From Aporrectodea caliginosa (Eukaryota > Annelida > Clitellata > Crassiclitellata > Lumbricidae): a stretch of DNA of 64,000 nt. The stretch spans positions 1,983,143 to 2,047,142 of the forward strand of contig JACEVL010000154.1 of NCBI GenBank assembly GCA_020284085.1, in the 5' to 3' direction. Below the pieces are notes generated by a model. The model was not told the origin of the DNA and ran no database searches. It saw nothing but the letters and a program-made list of their open reading frames with translations. Shown one piece after another: positions 1-10,995 of this stretch. The position numbers were made by a program, and so were the translations under genes. Within the stretch, counting starts at the first letter, position 1, and each line of letters starts with the position of its first letter.

Positions 1-249
1 TTTTTTTAGGCACGTGATCTGGAACATTTTTGTCTTAAATAGGAATGAAACAGAGTCCAGTTCAGATATATCTAGACCTGACCAAATGTTTGGCTGCTAA
101 ACAATATAAACAAATAGTTATAGTTTAAAGGATAATATAAGTTCCAATTTTCACAAATAACTCTGTCTTAACCACAGTTAAAATTTTGTCAACAACTGAT
201 TAATTAAATTAACTGAAAGTCCATTCTACCAATACAGCAGTTGAGATTC

Positions 250-690
250 AGATAGCTTCATCCCATTCAGTCAGTTTTGACTTGCATTATTGCAGACATT
301 TTGGTGCCCTTGACTAGGGACACCCTCCCTTTGATGTAAGAGAAGCCTTTGACATTGTTGATCGTTGCATTCTTTAGAGTTAAATGGAAGGCTGGTGAAT
401 AATCTCAAACTTGCTGATGACATTCGCCTTCTCACTAGGGACATGTAAAGAGAATGCCAGTTGACCGAATCACACACATTGCACTACATGCCAAGTTCAA
501 AGGAAAAAGAAACAAAGGCAGACTAAGACTATGCTGGATGGATAATATAAATGAGGACATAACATTACTTTGACTAACACTAAGAGGAGCAATGGACTTT
601 ACAAATGACTGAGGATAATGGAGGTCATTTGTTCGTACCCATCGCCGCCAAATAGCTAGCATCAGGAACTGATGATGATGCTGATGACGA
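250..690 (+). mobile_element. LINE (non-LTR retrotransposon) fragment, reverse transcriptase C-terminal part
   Basis: The broken frame reads DVREAFDIVDRC (RT motif A region), then a deletion, LNNLKLADDIRLLTRD (the xADD box), and after about 50 nt a C-terminal segment with GRLRLCWMDNINEDI and WRSFVRTHRRQ. Stops and frame changes are present. The same C-terminal segment recurs at 40735-40850 (+), 59540-59770 (+) and 63720-64000 (-). Confidence 0.75.
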
Positions 691-811
691 AGTAAGCAGT
701 GAGGCGTTTTCAATGGAGCCATTTGGTATCATCAACTCTATAACCAACAAACCAGAAAATATGTAATACATCTTAAAGAGCAACTCTTACACCATGCATT
801 CAAAACTACTA

Positions 812-1018
812 TGGGCTAAATCTCGAGCTTTTGCCTTCATTGGCCCTTCACTATGGAACCATCTCCCTTCATCAACTCATTCTTTGATGCTATCTGGTGG
901 GCCAGGTGCTTCTTTTCGTTGTCTTAAGACCACTCTTTTCACTCGGAGTCTTTCGCACTGGGAGCGCCTCTGATTGGTGTTCACTGTGAGAGGCGCTTTA
1001 TAAATACAATACAATACT
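812..1018 (+). mobile_element. LINE 3' end with hairpin tail and ATACA repeats
   Basis: Translation reads WAKSRAFAFIGPSLWNHLPSS, then a segment like FRCLKTTLFTRSLSHWERL and a stop. The pattern S-LWN-LP ... FK-LKT-LF is the C-terminus of many CR1/L2/Jockey-type reverse transcriptases. The 3' tail has the inverted pair AGCGCCTCT / AGAGGCGCT, then TTATAAATACAATACAATAC. Confidence 0.8.
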
Positions 1019-1444
1019 ATACTATAAAAGTGAAATTCATAATTAATTGGAATGCAATTTTACTTAGAAACAACAATTGATTGATGCCTAGTGCACATTA
1101 TGATTATGGCGCTGTAGATGTTTATGGATTATCTTAGACTAGATACGAACACGTCACAGACACAAAGTGAACTGTTTGGTGGTGCTCACTTATTCTGACA
1201 TATTTCTATCATAATATAAAAATTTCATTGTATGCTATTCTGATATATATTTTCCCACCATGGCTGAATAGCTGATACTTTGGTTTGCATAGCCCCATAT
1301 ACCATTTAACATACCATTTAAATCACCACAGGGTGAATAGCAATCTCCAGTACCATTCTTGAAGCTTAGACCAATCTATCAGTAAAGTAAACAGAGGCAG
1401 CTTCTGCTCCAGCCTCTAATTGTACTCTGGCACCGCTCCTGTAC

Positions 1445-1672
1445 CTTGGCACGGTCCATAGTGTGCCACAAGCGTGTCCTTTTGGAGCCGACACGCAGAC
1501 AGTCGCAGGTGACAGGCTGAGGCGTAGGTAAGGCCATCGGTTCCACAGACGGTCAGTGTGAGGTTGGTTGTGTGACAACTGCTTGGACAGATGCATTCGG
1601 CAACTCCGTTGTTAAGTTGGCAGACAGCGTTGTAGCGGCACTCCAGTTCCGCACAACTGCCAGCAGACTGCT
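1445..1672 (-). CDS. AGRN: agrin exon: FS9-equivalent follistatin-like domain after the LE pair
   Basis: Acceptor ttttgacag, donor CAAG|gtacag; 228 nt, phase 1 on both sides. It encodes GSCAELECRYNAVCQLNNG, ECICPSSC, VCGTDGLTYASAC, LSAC, HYGPC: ten FS cysteines. In agrin this FS domain follows LE2 and precedes a Ser/Thr-rich stretch and SEA. Those following exons were not seen in 1-1444 and should lie beyond the window. Confidence 0.93.
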
Positions 1673-2520
1673 CTGTCAAAATTCAACAACATCTGTGCAG
1701 TGTGTCTCAAATAAACCAGGCTTTACTTTGGCATGTTCCTTAATCTGTTTTGTGGACTCTGGCCCTAAGAACTTAGGATGATCTCACACTAATGCATGTG
1801 CCGCAATCGAAGTTTCTTACAGCACCCCTCCCATACATATTTGCATACCCTATAAGAGCTTAACTGCATGATGTCACATGCTACGCAATGTAAAATATGT
1901 AATATAAGAAGCCGAAATTTCTTAGTGTTGCATCACAAATGCTACATTCTCCGGGAGATCAGTTTGTTTCATCAACACAATATCATAATCAAGTCCAAAG
2001 GTTTCAGATGCATAATCTGGGCAGTGAGGCCAGAGGAACACCCTGCTGTACGTTTGATGAGTCTCTCTTGAAAAGGTGCTATATAAATCCGTGATTACAA
2101 TTACAAGAAATGTTGTTGAGATGGAAAGTTATCTGTAAGTTATCTTTACTTACATACCAACTGAATGGACATGTGAAAATTGGGTTCATGTAGAGTTTAA
2201 TATTCTAAGTATGATTCTAAGGTCTGGTTTTAGTGTTCAGTTTACTTGGGGTCAACTAATGATTGTGAAGATTTTGATAATCCATTAATAGTGACCACCC
2301 ATTCAAGGTATGATATCTAGCTTCTTTAAATTAAAACTATCGTCAGTTATTTGTATTAAACAGTAAAACATGCACTCTACATGCAAACCAATATTAAACA
2401 ATCTGTAAATCAATGATGTGTTGAATTTATGTTATTATTTTCTAAGAGCAAAAGTGTTTTGCTATAATAATTGCTGATCCTGGCAAGTTTTGTTAGATTC
2501 CTTACTTAAGAGTACATTAA

Positions 2521-3538
2521 TATAGGGTGACACGAAAGTTCGTTCACCGTTTTCAAAATGCGTTGTCTCAGTAACGGCTGCATATTTCTTTATAATATTT
2601 TGTCAGTACATACATAAGTCAAACGAAAGATACTGGTAAGAATTTGATTATGATCCGGTCCGTGGTTGCCATTATTTATAAGAATATGTAAAGACCACCA
2701 GTTTTTGCGGAAAAAACTGCGTTCATCAAATTAACACAGTAAAGGAAATGTGTAGCCTCGTACACAATAAGACACTGTTGTTACCTAGGACATAGAGACG
2801 TAGACCTATATAGGCTATTAGCGTACAGTATCATCTTTCTGCTTAATGACAGCACTGACTCTATCCGGCATAGACTGGATCAGCGTCTGAAGTGTCCCAA
2901 CTGCTATCGATCTCCACGCTCGTTGGAGGCGACGTTTGAGCTGATAAACATTTTTTGGCTCAGGATCTTTATAAACGCTGAGAGAGATAAAATACTCCAC
3001 AAGTTCTCAATAGGAGAGAGGTCCGGAGAGTTGGGTGGCCAATCCTTCGGTTTTATGTGTGACGGGAGGTTGTCGTCTAGCCACTTCGTCGTCACAGCTG
3101 ATGTGTGACAGCGTGCACCATCCTGCTGAAATACTGGATCAGCGTCTGAAGTGTCCCAACTGCTATCGATCTCCACTTAATGAAAATGACAACGGCAGTG
3201 TCATGCAACGAAAGTTATTTCTTGACAATGATCTAGGAGTATCTAAGCAGGATGGTGCACGCTTTATGTCCTAGGTAACAACAGTGTCTTATTGTGTACG
3301 AGGCTACACGTTTCCTTTACTGTGTTAATTTGATGAACGCCGTTTTTTCCGCAAAAACTGGTGGTCTTTACATTTTCTTATAAATAATGGCAACCAAGGA
3401 CCGGATCATAATCAAATTCTTACCAGTATCTTTCGTTTGACTTATGTATGTACTGACAAAATATTATAAAGAAATATGCAGCCGTTACTGAGACAACGCA
3501 TTTTGAAAACTGTGAACGAACTTTCGTGTCACCCTATA
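2521..3538. mobile_element. Tc1/mariner-like element with 274-bp terminal inverted repeats, internally rearranged
   Basis: Left arm 2521-2794 and right arm 3265-3538 are reverse complements with about five mismatches by eye. Outer ends are TATAGGGTGACACG and its complement, in a TA-rich target. The core carries the C-terminal part of a DDE transposase on the minus strand. A 44-bp segment is repeated directly in the core (2874-2917 and 3133-3176), and a 13-14 bp piece near 3112-3126 recurs inverted at 3248-3261. The N-terminal two thirds of the transposase is absent, so the copy is non-autonomous. Confidence 0.9.
2818..3176 (-). pseudogene. Tc1/mariner transposase C-terminal fragment (frameshifted)
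   Basis: The minus strand reads FQQDGARCHTS, WLDDNLPSHIKPKD, WPPNSPDLSPIENLW: the second catalytic Asp and the final Glu of an IS630-Tc1-mariner transposase. By hand count 37 residues lie between that Asp and Glu, which would suggest a DD37E-type element rather than DD34E. After NLWSIL the frame shifts and continues as KNVYQLKRRLQRAWRSI to a stop near 2818. The beginning of the longest ORF comes from the duplicated 44-bp piece, not from genuine transposase sequence. Confidence 0.85.
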
Positions 3539-3702
3539 TATTAATAATGTAATAGAAGAGAAATATCTGTCTGTCTGTCGTGAAGAGAACGTTACTGTTA
3601 CGCATATTTTCTCACTGCATCATTCGCCAGATGGCAGCACGCATTTCTGTTTCTCTTAGCCACGGGCTGGACTCTTCGTTGTGTTCTTAACTACTTGATT
3701 CG

Positions 3703-3931
3703 CTAGATGGCAGAGGAAGGGGAGTGGGAGGGAGCAGTGGAGGAAGGGAGGGATAAGGAGGGGAAGGGAGTACAAGGGAGGGCAGTGGATGGGATGGGTA
3801 GGGGAGGGAATGGGAAAGAGGAGAGGAGGGGAGGGGAGGGGAAGAGGAGAAGGGAGGGGAAAGGGACAGGGAAGGGGGATGGGAAGTGGAAGTGGAGGGA
3901 AGTGGGGAGAAAGAGGGCAGGACGATTTTAA
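3703..3931 (+). repeat. Polypurine (G/A) tract
   Basis: About 230 nt are nearly pure purine on the plus strand, built of irregular GGGAGG, GGGGAAG and GAGGGG units. The open frames through it are low-complexity shadows. It lies in the large agrin intron between the FS9 and LE2 exons. Confidence 0.9.
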
Positions 3932-5240
3932 GTGGCCCATCCGAGCTTGCTAGGACGGGCAAACGTCTAGTAAAGGATACACAACAAAAGATGCTGACTT
4001 GAAAGTCTTGATGTAATTAATACCTGTTTACCATGCATCAAAAGAAAGCAGATAAGGTATGTACAAAGTAATTTCAACAACAGTCATTACAGGCTTACCA
4101 TATTCAACTGTTCATGAAGACAGAATGAAGACATGTTTTCCAAAGCGACAGTATTGGAAGCACAAGTAAAGAGGCTATTTGCTAAAAAAAAACAGCCTCC
4201 TTGACTTGGCTATCACTTGACTTAAAAGAAAACACTAATCGTAAACAACATCTAAAAACAGAAAAATTACTTCCATTGGTATACAACACAAATAAAAAAC
4301 AAATGAAAAATAATCTTTTTGGTTCAGCCATAAGCCAGAAGTGTTCTGCAAGTAATCTTTGCTTCCATAACAACTGAATGGACATGTGAAAATTGGATTC
4401 AAGGCCATGAAAATTAGATGAATGCTTATCCATCGAAAGTCATAAAAATTTAGCACTTGCTTAGACTTATCCGGTAGTTCATAGTTTGAGGGTGACCAAG
4501 AAGCCAGAGGTTTAGTTGATGGATATCCCACGGCCTCTCCTGTAAAACCGCCATGGATCATTCTCATATTTCTCATATTTGCCAATGCATTTACTGCATA
4601 TATCCAACGTTTTTATTTCTGCATGGTAAAAAGGCCAAGGGTAAAATATGGGTTTCTAAGCCTCTATAGAATCTCATCAGGAGGTCCAGAGGTCAAAGGG
4701 TCATTTGTGTTTCTGCTCATGACCAACCATGAATGGATGGAGCGGTTAGTGAGCACCATGTGGCATAGTATTCCATTCACTATCAAAGTACAAATCGAAC
4801 TCACTAATGCCTAGATTCACTGCAAATGGCAACGCCTAGAGCCGCTACTGCATTCCAGTGCATGGTAAATGCATAAGTTTTTCTGTGAACAGGTGTCTAC
4901 AACTGACTTTAAAACAAGTTAATAAGCATCTTTAATTCTTTATGAATATTGTATACCCATAATACTGATGTTAGAAACCACTATCTAGTATCCAAGACAC
5001 AATGCACCAATTGATCATATGTACTGCTGGTCATCATAGGTGTAAGTCATGTCAGAAATGAAAAATTGCAAATATAGATGCAACTGGAAATTCCATGGAG
5101 AATGTCTTGTACTTTGAAGAAGACTTGTACTATTTTCAGCATTAGGAAGTATGCACTCAAACCAAGAATAAAAGGCATTCCCTTTCAAGCAGTCTTCTTG
5201 TGAATATCTGTACTGTTGCCTGAACTGCCTTTTAACTCAG

Positions 5241-5315
5241 TTAATTCTCCGTTTAATAACGAGCGTGTAATAAAAGTGACTGGGAAACCAATGCAGCTTG
5301 TCGTTAAAGTGTTAA
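5241..5315. mobile_element. 75-bp palindromic miniature element, copy 1 (TTAA-flanked)
   Basis: TTAA lies at both ends (5241-5244 and 5312-5315). The arms read inward as TTTAATAACGAG and, from the right on the opposite strand, CTTTAACGACAAG. The centre has TGGGAAACCAATGCAGCTTG, shared in reverse orientation with copies at 21188-21257 and 33731-33801. TTAA flanks suggest a piggyBac-type origin (inference). Confidence 0.65.
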
Positions 5316-5397
5316 AGCAGACCTGTTTAGGCCCCTTAGCAAGCCATGTTCACAGAGCTATTGAAAGGCCCTTAAACAGTGCAATCCAACAACTAAG

Positions 5398-5468
5398 ATA
5401 TATAAAATATATATAAACATATATATATATAGGTACATATAGATATATATGTATATATATATCACACA
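5398..5468. repeat. TA-rich microsatellite
   Basis: Interrupted ATATAT/GTATAT runs follow the short repeat segment. No coding signal. Confidence 0.8.
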
Positions 5469-6305
5469 TGTAATAAATCACCCCGAGCGTTTAGTTCCAG
5501 AACCACGGGCCATTGACCACCAGTCATCAATGTTACCAGAAATATAATAGCAGCAACTTGGGGATCATATTAAGCAGTTTAATGTTACGCAGTTCACTAC
5601 TTAAAATGGCAAAGAACCGAGAGCACAGCCTACGACTTAGACGTCAATGAACAAAATGAATGGAGACAATTTTATTTAGACTCCTTTCCAGTCATTGAGA
5701 ATGGCCTCCCTTGCCAATCTGCACAGACAACTATCCTGTATTTACCAGCTGAGATATTTCAATCCTATCTCAAAACAGAAGCAAATTAACAGAAACACAA
5801 ATCTTTATTAACTAAAGAAGGAAAAATCAGTCCCACGACCAAATACAAATAAAACCAACTAACAGCGAACATAATAAATTGTGTGAGGAAGTGCAACCGA
5901 GAGCTGAACATGCTGAGATGTAACGTGTGGTGAGCATACCTGTTCTATCAAGCATTTGAACTCCTAGCAAAGTAGCCAAAAGTAGCCAGATGAGCAATTT
6001 CAACAGAGAAAACAACTTACCACTAAATGCTAAGCCTATCAGGATAAAACAGAAAATAAAGTAAAAACATGAGAAAGGTAGAGGACGCCAGGTTAACGTA
6101 GCAAGGATATTCTGATTGTCCATGCATCAATCTATTGGTCCATACATTCATTTATATTATTCTCCCCATCAGTAAAACAACTGAAACAATTGAACTATTC
6201 ATGTGCTACAAGTATAGGTCTTTGGTTAAACAATACGAGTAGAATAATATACAGCGAAGGTTCACTCAAAAATCTTTAAAGTATTAAAATATTTGAATCA
6301 TTTTT

Positions 6306-6916
6306 CACATCCATCCATCCATCCATCCCATTTTCACATCCATCCATCCATCCATCCATCCATCCATCCATCCATCCATCCATCCATCCATCCATCCATC
6401 CATCCATCCATCCATCCATCCATCCATCCATCCATCCATCCATCCATCCATCCATCCATCCATCCATCCATCCATCCATCCATCCATCCATCCATCCATA
6501 TCCATCCATCCATATCCATCCATCCATCCATCCATCCATCCATCCATCCATCCATCCATCCATCCACCCCACCCACCCACCCACCCACCCACCCACCCAC
6601 CCACCCACCCACCCACCCACCCACCCACCACCCACCCACCCACCCGTGCACCACCGACCCACCCATCCACCCCACCCACCCACCATCACCCATCCCCCAT
6701 CCATCCATCCATCCATCCATCCATCCATCCATCCATCCATCCATCCATCCCACCCATCCTGTTCCACCCAAACCCACCCCTGCAACCACCCATCCATCCA
6801 TCCATCCATCCATCCATCCATCCATCCATTAGTCCATTCACTTCAAATCCCCTACCCACCCACCCCCACCCACCCACCCAGTATCCACTCCACCCACACA
6901 CCTATCCATCCATTTT
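6306..6916. repeat. Tetranucleotide array, (CCAT)n with (CCCA)n interior
   Basis: About 600 bp of CCAT units are interrupted at 6565-6640 and 6840-6880 by CCCA/CACC units. All frames are open because the array lacks stops (IHPS / MDGW repeats); these are not genes. It sits in the agrin intron just 3' of the LE2 exon. Confidence 0.95.
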
Positions 6917-7100
6917 AAGACTTCTGTTTGCAATATCTGTACAGCATGCTACATTTGAAATTAGTTTTCACTTCAAACTAGTCAGTACACCAGGAGTTTC
7001 CTATTTCTGTGCAGCCTTCAGTTTGGCTAGTTTTACTTCAGCTCGAGCAATCTGGAGGTCTTGCCATAGAAATTGTAAGATGAAATGTTGCCTGCCCTAC

Positions 7101-7241
7101 CTATGCATCCTTGTGGTCCTAGTTCTTTGCCATTGGCGCAGATGTTGCATTTCTGTCCCGTAACATGTTGTCTGCAGACACATCGACCCGTTGTCTGTTC
7201 ACAGTCGTCTCTCACAGATCCAAACAAGTTGCAGCCACACG
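7101..7241 (-). CDS. AGRN: agrin exon: laminin-type EGF domain 2
   Basis: Acceptor gttgatgtag, donor ATAG|gtaggg; 141 nt, phase 1 on both sides. It encodes [20 protein letters not shown], then [21 protein letters not shown], with eight cysteines including the first at the junction. It corresponds to agrin LE2 ([15 protein letters not shown]). Confidence 0.95.
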
Positions 7242-7842
7242 CTACATCAACAACAAATAGCAACAACAAATAGCAACAAAGAACTAAGGCTTTTTCAACT
7301 GCCCACAAAAATTAAGGTGTGGCACACAGATTTCACACCACAGCACAATTACAGTACCAAAACTGGAATAATTAAGTGAAGCAGCATGTTATAATACATG
7401 AAGTGTCTATAGTTTATATGTAATTAAGTGTGTAAACAGAAAAACTCTTTGAAGCAATAAATATTTAACATCCTAGAGTATGTAGCAGAATTAGATTTTT
7501 CAAGTGATCAGTTTCCATATTGGTGTCCTGCTCTGTTTTAAATCTTAAATGGACGTCTAGTATGGATCTCCGTCAAGCAGTATAAGAGATGTTAATTCAC
7601 CAAAGTAGAAGTTTCATCACTGAAGTTTCATGGCTTGATCAGAAAATCCACAGCTCAATGTGATAAAACTTAAATGTCAGGGATCATTATCAGTCTTTGA
7701 ACAGATTTATTTTAAAGAAGTAATGTAAACCTTCTTTCTGTAAAGCAATCTTAAACGTGACTGAGTGCAGTTTCAAAAGGAATCAAAGACATTACAGTCA
7801 TAGTTTTGTTTCTAAAACTGACGTTTCCGCATTGATGTGATG

Positions 7843-8145
7843 TGTTGCACTGGCTGCCTATCTCTCAGCGGATCTCTTACCGCACTGCTGCTGTGGTTTC
7901 TGCGTTCTTGGCTGTGCTCCATCTTTGCGTGATCTAAACTGATGTTTCCTTGGCTATCAAGCAGCGCCGTGTTTTTCGGTTGTGGGACCTTCCACCTGGA
8001 ATGCAAGCTCCGCTCTTTACTTGTGAGCCAACCGGCAGGGTTCTACAAGTCCCTCAAGTCTCTTTAGTCGTGGCTGGGCCGGGGCGCTTCTGAGTATGAA
8101 GAGGCGCTATATAAATGCTCTGAATGAATGAATGAATGAATGAAT
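7843..8145 (+). mobile_element. LINE 3' end with hairpin tail and GAAT repeats
   Basis: Translation begins LHWLPISQRISYRTAAVV, the conserved segment near the C-terminus of CR1/L2-type reverse transcriptases, and decays through frameshifts. The tail GGCGCTTCTGAGTATGAAG then AGGCGCTATATAAATG forms the same hairpin as at 967-1003 and is followed by (GAAT)n. It ends about 110 bp from the LE1 exon. Confidence 0.75.
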
Positions 8146-8256
8146 TGCAATTTGAATCATAAAACTACAGTAAAAAGTCATGATAAAATCACCCACATAC
8201 TAAAATAAATGACTTCTTCAGTGAAAGTCTCATACAGAAAGTCAGGTTACGCTTAC

Positions 8257-8418
8257 GTATGCATCCACTGTTTCCCTCAGCGATCTTTGGTAAGCCCCAG
8301 AAGTTTGGCTCACATCGGTCACACCTCAGTCCTCCGACTCCTGGCTTACAAGTGCACTGCCTCGTGTTAGGATCACAAGTGCGGCCATAGGCACCCAACG
8401 GATTGCATAGGCATATGC
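8257..8418 (-). CDS. AGRN: agrin exon: laminin-type EGF domain 1
   Basis: Acceptor ggtgttgtag, donor ATAC|gtaagc; 162 nt, phase 1 on both sides. It encodes [16 protein letters not shown], then [20 protein letters not shown] and a C-terminal NSGCI, giving eight cysteines with laminin-EGF spacing. Similarity to vertebrate agrin LE1 is near-identical in the [12 protein letters not shown] stretch. Confidence 0.95.
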
Positions 8419-8559
8419 CTACAACACCAACAACCAGCTCAACAACTATCCTCTACCTCACATGAGGTAATTAATTAACTGGTTAGTCAATTGTTTACAC
8501 ATTTATATCATGCCTTCTAAGTACCTAAGAAACGTGTGCTAGCCTCACCTTGATGTTAA

Positions 8560-8835
8560 TTGTCATTAAGAGCAGAAAGCACGAGAGCAAACAAAGCAGC
8601 TCAGAAAATCAGAAGAGTCACCAGTGGCAGTCTTTCACACACACACACGCACGCACACACGCACGCACACACACATGTGGAGTCCAAAGTATCAACAGAA
8701 TCCTATCTAGAGTTGATAGATGATATCACTTTCAGAGTTCTTTGACAAAGTTGCATCGATAGCATAAAGCAACGACAGGTGGCCGGATCCATGACATATG
8801 ATCCACCGCCATATGGTGATCCACCGCCAAGTGGT
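8560..8835 (+). repeat. Diverged dispersed repeat, copy 1, with (CA/CG)n insert
   Basis: The segment including CAAAGTTGCATCGATAGC and ACGACAGGTGG aligns by eye with 35085-35310 (CCAAGTTGCATTGATAGC, ACGACAGGCG). A CACACG microsatellite at 8636-8678 interrupts it. Class unknown. Confidence 0.5.
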
Positions 8836-9629
8836 CCCTCATTGGCGGTAGATGATGCAGCATCCGGAAATTCCTTGCACTGACAGGTCAGCTTATGAAG
8901 TTTATTTAATGACACCGCCATATCGAAGATGACTGGCATCCACTGACAGGTCTGCTTAGCAAAAGCATTTGTAGGGCCAACCGAGATTGACGGTTGAGGT
9001 CACTCAATAGAATCCGTCACTCCTCCTCTGCTGAGCCCAAAATTACCTAGCGATAGATGGCTTATAAAAACCCATAGATAATAAGGCTTGACCACATACT
9101 AGAAAGCTCATCCCTTCTCATGTAATAGTGTACGCACGATGATATGCCAAAAAAATACCATCAACATGCTCAAAATCCACGGCAAAAACAAAGAATGGGC
9201 CTGATGTAGTCACATGTAAACTGGCCAAGGCAACATGGGAACAAAATACCCTCAAACTACTCAAAGGCGCTCTCTGCGCTAGCCTATATGATGCTAAATG
9301 TCATTACGAACGAATATATTACACACCAAAACACTGAAACATGTTCAAAGTTACTGAGCAAATTCTGCATTTAGATTAAAGAAAGAAGATATTCACCAAT
9401 CATGTTCTGAAAGAGAATAAGTGGTTCATGAAAAAGATAATCAACACTTTAAACATAATCTGTTCAGTTGTAGTCCCCTTTACTGTACCCAGTTGCGGTG
9501 TGTCATCTGGTCTTGCTTTTAAACACTACTGTTAATTTCTTGAAAGAAACAGCATAAATAGCCACACAATGCATACATATAAGATACACAAAGTGTTTAA
9601 ACTATGATCCACTCTGCTATGAAACTCAC

Positions 9630-9722
9630 TTGGACAGCCAGCATTAGCAGGACCAGGAGCTGGAGTCCTTCCATCTGGACAGCATCCAAACATTGTGTCC
9701 TCACAGTTCTTCAACAATTGAT
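9630..9722 (-). CDS. AGRN: agrin exon: GCC-motif linker before the laminin-EGF pair
   Basis: Acceptor ttttttcag, donor CCAA|gtgagt; 93 nt, phase 1 on both sides. It encodes QLLKNCEDTMFGCCPDG followed by RTPAPGPANAGCP. This matches the short four-cysteine segment of vertebrate agrin (TPYGCCQDNITAA...AGCPS) placed immediately before the LE domains. Confidence 0.92.
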
Positions 9723-9859
9723 CTGAAAAAAAATCATAAAAGGCTTTATTCTGTTTTATTGCAGCTCAAAATTTTTATGTACGTATGTAGCATTCTTTAA
9801 GCAACCTATAACGGCGTTCCAGCACGACTACCTAGGAATAACCGAAAAAATGCGTCTAA

Positions 9860-10995
9860 GACGATGAATAGAGAACATTTCCTGAACTGTTATAGATCCT
9901 AGTGATCACATGCCCAGTGGCAGATTGCTCCAGAGAGACAAGAGGACAAGATGCACCCTGCTCATGCTGATATGAGAGAATGAGGTACCATGGGCTTATC
10001 ACGGAAGTTGGACGCAGCCAGCGGCAGCCGGGACAGCTTGAGACCAGTGTGAAGAGCTCCAAGACATAGTCTGATACTGAGTCAGCGATCAAAGCCTGGT
10101 TGAGGAGCAGTTTAAACTATTCTTTCTCAGCGGGGCCAATGCAATACATCATTCACGTAGGCTGATATCCGCAAAGCCTGGCCCATGAGGGGCATTTTAA
10201 CTACTCTGACCAGTCAAACTGGGTTTTACTTCTTTAGCCGTGGCGTCAATGCAATACATCATTCACATAGGAATGATATATGTAAGAATCTGGCTACGTT
10301 GGCCACAAGGACTGAATTGCAGTAGTCCAGAAGCGCCTTGACGAAAAATGGACCAGTGTGACAGCAGCTTCATGTGACATATTTTGCCGTATGACTCTGA
10401 TCTGACGCAGTTCATAGAATTAGGTCCAGAGTGAATTGATGTTGTCAGCCATCGTCAGCACCTCATCCAGAAGAATGCCAAAATCGCAAACGACGTGCAG
10501 CGGAGTCCAGTTCGGGAATGATGTCATGATCGCAGTCTTATCAAAGTCTGATATCCTGCATCGAGATCCAAAATAAATGAACTGTGTTTCTGCAGGGTTT
10601 CACCGAAGCCGATTGGAGGACAGACATGTCTGAATGCCAACAATTGCCTCCAGAATCCTAGACACGATCCTCGAAATGCAATACAGGGCAAGCGATCAAA
10701 GCCTGGCATAATTCTGCACGTTGTCAGTGTTATGATGAACCAACACACCAAAGGCCGTGATGACCTGGGTCAGGTCCGTGGTGTACAGGATGTAGAGGTG
10801 CAGGCCTAAAACAGATACCTGAGGTACACCACACAGAACCCAGACCCAGGGCCATCTGAGCCAATCTCGACTCTCTTTGTCCGCCTGTCAAGGAAGAAGC
10901 ACATCCAGTCAAACGTTCGACCAGCAATGATGTAACCATAACTAGCATTCACTGACAGCAACAGACACTTCACAAATTCCTTAATTATAATTTTA
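9860..10995 (-). mobile_element. Degenerate LINE reverse-transcriptase domain
   Basis: Read 10990 to 9860 in shifting frames, the minus strand gives RTFDWMCFFLDRRTKRVEIG, then CGVPQVSVLGLHLYILYTTD (RT motif B region), then VLVHHNTDNVQ where HHYADDVQ is expected, and later RRFWTTAIQSLW. Order and spacing are those of a CR1/L2/Jockey-type RT. The catalytic YADD is changed to NTDN and several stops are present, so it is dead. It lies in the intron between the Lustrin-like and GCC-linker exons, in the same orientation as the gene. Confidence 0.8.

Noticed and set aside
4235..4585. 116-codon minus-strand ORF in the large agrin intron
   Set aside because: Starts protein-like (SWSPSNYELPDKSKQ) but becomes AT-rich hydrophobic with no domain and no splice context.
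6276..6918. ORFs encoding MDGW or IHPS repeats
   Set aside because: Translation of the (CCAT)n array in all frames.
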